From Candidatus Bathyarchaeota archaeon (GTDB lineage: Archaea > Thermoproteota > Bathyarchaeia > 40CM-2-53-6), in the NCBI GenBank assembly GCA_005888675.1, contig VBBA01000135.1:1-6752 (forward strand): a stretch of DNA of 6,752 bases, given 5' to 3'. Positions 5,390 through 6,752 of this stretch are shown piece after piece (position 1 is the first letter of the stretch; every line of letters starts with the position of its first letter). The notes under the pieces are model-generated. The model was not told the origin of the DNA and ran no database searches. It worked only from the letters and a program-made list of their open reading frames with translations. The position numbers and the translations under genes are program-made.

Positions 5390-6325
5390 TCAGTCCTCTC
5401 CGGCACGCTTGTTTCCAATGGTTATGAAGATACTTGCTCCATACGTTGAAGTATCATTCCGCAACTTATCATCACTCGAAAGATACTCCTTCACTCTTCT
5501 CTCCTGTTGCCGTACAAAGCTCCGAACTCTTTCCGGACTCAAGCCACCAGCCAACAAATATCTACGCTCAGTCTTCTCGTTCTCCTTGAACATCTGCCAC
5601 CCGAATTTGATCTCCTCTCTGACATCGCGGAGTCTTCTCCTAGGATCCGAATTAACCCAACTATCCGCCTGCACCTCCGCTCTTATCCCAAGAAGGCCCG
5701 CTTCCTGGAAGACGCCTGGGAGTTTCTCCCCAATCGCAAAATCCTTTCCTTCCAGGTTCTTTATTCCTGCTCTGTACGCTTTCTCTACCGCTAGTGCCAA
5801 TTCAGTGAATTTCTGATCCTTGGGATCATGAAAGGTCCTCATTCCGCCCGGCTCCACCGCGGCTACTGAGCCTCCTGGTCGAGTAACACGGGTCATTTCC
5901 TTGACAGCAATTAATGGATTAGGGAGATGCATCAACAATGTCCTGCAACAAGTCAGATCGGCGTAGTCATTCTCTAGTGGAAGCTTGTTAACATCCCCGA
6001 CCTTGAACACGATTCTTTTCGAGAGCCCTGCCTTTTTCGTTTCAACTTCGGCCGCCTTTATCGAAGCAGCCCTAGAGTCAACCCCGATCACTCGGCATTT
6101 TCCAGGGTTCAGTCGTGCTAAGTACCTTGTGAAATCGCCTGTTCCGCATCCGACGTCGACAATGATCATTCCGGGTCGCAGTCCTAGAAAGCGAGTATAG
6201 AGTTGCCCGACCCAGGGCTTGCCCTCTAGATACCTGCGCCACAGTTCTCTGCTCCGACGAAGATATCGAACTTTAAATGCTGCCTGAGAAATCGAAGTCT
6301 TCTTCCGAGATAATCTTTTTACCAC
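5390..6325 (-). CDS. Class I SAM-dependent methyltransferase (Methyltransf_11/25 type)
   Basis: A 311-residue cytoplasmic protein with a Rossmann-fold methyltransferase core at about residues 45-160. Motif I is VDVGCGTGDF (56-65). The acidic residue that holds the ribose follows in GVDSR (81-85). GDVNKLPLENDYADL (110-124) is motif II, MHLPNP follows, and VTRPGGSVAAVEPG (147-160) is the usual strand after motif III. A basic N-terminal 35 residues and a charged helical C-terminal 130 residues flank the core and may carry substrate specificity; the substrate cannot be told. It starts with GTG 6325; no ATG precedes the core in this frame. The start lies about 28 bases from the A/T element at 6349-6356, consistent with a leaderless transcript. 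It is divergent from the winged-helix regulator gene, which is a natural candidate for its control. Confidence 0.87.
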   Translation of the reverse strand: MVKRLSRKKTSISQAAFKVRYLRRSRELWRRYLEGKPWVGQLYTRFLGLRPGMIIVDVGCGTGDFTRYLARLNPGKCRVIGVDSRAASIKAAEVETKKAGLSKRIVFKVGDVNKLPLENDYADLTCCRTLLMHLPNPLIAVKEMTRVTRPGGSVAAVEPGGMRTFHDPKDQKFTELALAVEKAYRAGIKNLEGKDFAIGEKLPGVFQEAGLLGIRAEVQADSWVNSDPRRRLRDVREEIKFGWQMFKENEKTERRYLLAGGLSPERVRSFVRQQERRVKEYLSSDDKLRNDTSTYGASIFITIGNKRAGED

Positions 6326-6348
6326 GAAGGAAACCTACTTGTCGAGTA

Positions 6349-6356
6349 GATAAAAC
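6349..6356. promoter_or_regulatory. A/T element serving as TATA box in one or both directions
   Basis: GATAAAAC on the plus strand (GTTTTATC on the minus) is centred at about 6353. That is about 28 bases from the methyltransferase GTG (6325) on the left and about 28 from the regulator ATG (6381) on the right. Archaeal TATA boxes sit about 26-27 bases before the start site, so both genes could be leaderless from this one element. The minus-strand reading fits the consensus better. Confidence 0.42.
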
Positions 6357-6358
6357 TA

Positions 6359-6372
6359 ACTTATGCATAAGT
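6359..6372. promoter_or_regulatory. Perfect 14-bp palindrome, likely operator
   Basis: ACTTATGCATAAGT is a perfect palindrome in the 55-base divergent region. It lies between the A/T element and the regulator ATG at 6381. Binding there would block polymerase on the regulator side and could affect TBP access for the methyltransferase gene. A dimeric winged-helix protein encoded immediately next to it is the obvious candidate to bind it. Confidence 0.6.
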
Positions 6373-6380
6373 GAAATACG

Positions 6381-6737
6381 ATGATTCAAGTCACGGAGCG
6401 TGAGAAGGAGATTCTGAACCTCGTTCGCACCGGCACGAATTCACCGACCGAGCTTGCAGGAAAACTCCAGATCTCACAATCTGGCGCTAGCCAGGCCCTG
6501 CAGAAATTAGCCGATAAGGGAAAACTGGTGAGGAAGAAGCGCGGTAGAGAGGTCAATTATGAAATGATGGCAAAAGGACACGATTCTGACGACCTCTACT
6601 TTCTGTTTCAAGCCTACAACTCTCTTTCCCAAGTCTGGGCGTATCTAATGTCGAAGAAGCTTTCACGCGAGGAACTTGATCATGCTCGACAAGCTCGTGA
6701 CACGCTGGAGAAGATTCTTGCAAAGAAGCAAAGATAA
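6381..6737 (+). CDS. Winged-helix transcriptional regulator (MarR/ArsR-like)
   Basis: A 118-residue DNA-binding protein. Residues 5-62 form a winged helix: SPTELAGKL (21-29) is the support helix, SQSGASQALQKLADKG (32-47) the recognition helix and turn, and LVRKKRGREVNYEM (49-62) the basic wing. Residues 67-118 are helical, with a charged end (SREELDHARQARDTLEKIL) that probably dimerises. The protein has no cysteine and only two histidines (67 and 101), so sensing by thiol oxidation or by an ArsR-type Cys metal site is not possible; a small ligand or protein partner is more likely. ATG 6381 begins right at the first conserved helix. The upstream palindrome at 6359-6372 suggests autoregulation and control of the divergent methyltransferase and iron transporter genes. 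Its stop overlaps a likely next start. Confidence 0.85.
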   Translation: MIQVTEREKEILNLVRTGTNSPTELAGKLQISQSGASQALQKLADKGKLVRKKRGREVNYEMMAKGHDSDDLYFLFQAYNSLSQVWAYLMSKKLSREELDHARQARDTLEKILAKKQR

Positions 6738-6752
6738 TGATTGGAGAACTGA
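6737..6752 (+). CDS. Possible start of the next gene, cut by window end
   Basis: The regulator ends in TAATG, where the last A of its stop is the first base of an ATG. The frame reads MIGEL and runs off the window. Such one-base stop/start overlaps are typical of translationally coupled operon partners. Only five codons are visible, so neither product nor reality can be judged. Confidence 0.3.

Overview
The window looks archaeal. It carries an aIF1/SUI1-type translation initiation factor. Several genes have A/T-rich TATA-like elements about 27 bases before the start codon and almost no Shine-Dalgarno signal. The membrane iron protein, DoxX protein and HExxH protein are of types seen in archaea. 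The protein set (aerobic ring-cleaving dioxygenase, Rieske ferredoxin, ferritin-like iron transporter) suggests an oxygen-exposed mesophile, perhaps of the Nitrososphaeria/Thaumarchaeota or a neighbouring lineage. That placement is inference.

Layout, left to right. Bases 3-239 hold the end of a small membrane protein gene interrupted by an in-frame TGA. Bases 316-2131 hold a rightward cluster: a VOC ring-cleaving dioxygenase, an aIF1-like protein and an SRPBCC/AHSA1 protein whose real start may be an ATT codon behind a strong Shine-Dalgarno. This cluster collides tail to tail, sharing a CTAG, with a tight leftward cluster at 3679-2128: DoxX membrane protein, an HExxH putative metalloprotease and a Rieske ferredoxin. 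A TATA-like box sits at 3756-3763. A gene-poor stretch follows (3764-4381), with repeated CATTTTGAG elements, small inverted repeats and a T-rich tract on the minus strand.

To the right, a leftward pair encodes a SAM methyltransferase (6325-5390) and a ferritin-like/VIT1 iron transporter fusion (5314-4382). Divergent from the methyltransferase is a winged-helix regulator (6381-6737). The 55-base divergent region has one A/T element equidistant from both starts and a perfect 14-bp palindrome that looks like an operator. A further gene probably begins at 6737.

Functionally, the genes suggest an oxidative, iron or electrophile stress theme: iron sequestration and transport, ring cleavage, DoxX and a Rieske electron carrier. 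The dioxygenase-plus-DoxX pairing recalls the bacterial mhqNOP locus for quinone detoxification. No single gene proves such a pathway, and no fully novel system is demonstrable from sequence alone. The best leads are the aIF1/ATT-start arrangement, the DoxX/HExxH/Rieske operon, the repeat-bearing gap and the symmetrical divergent promoter.
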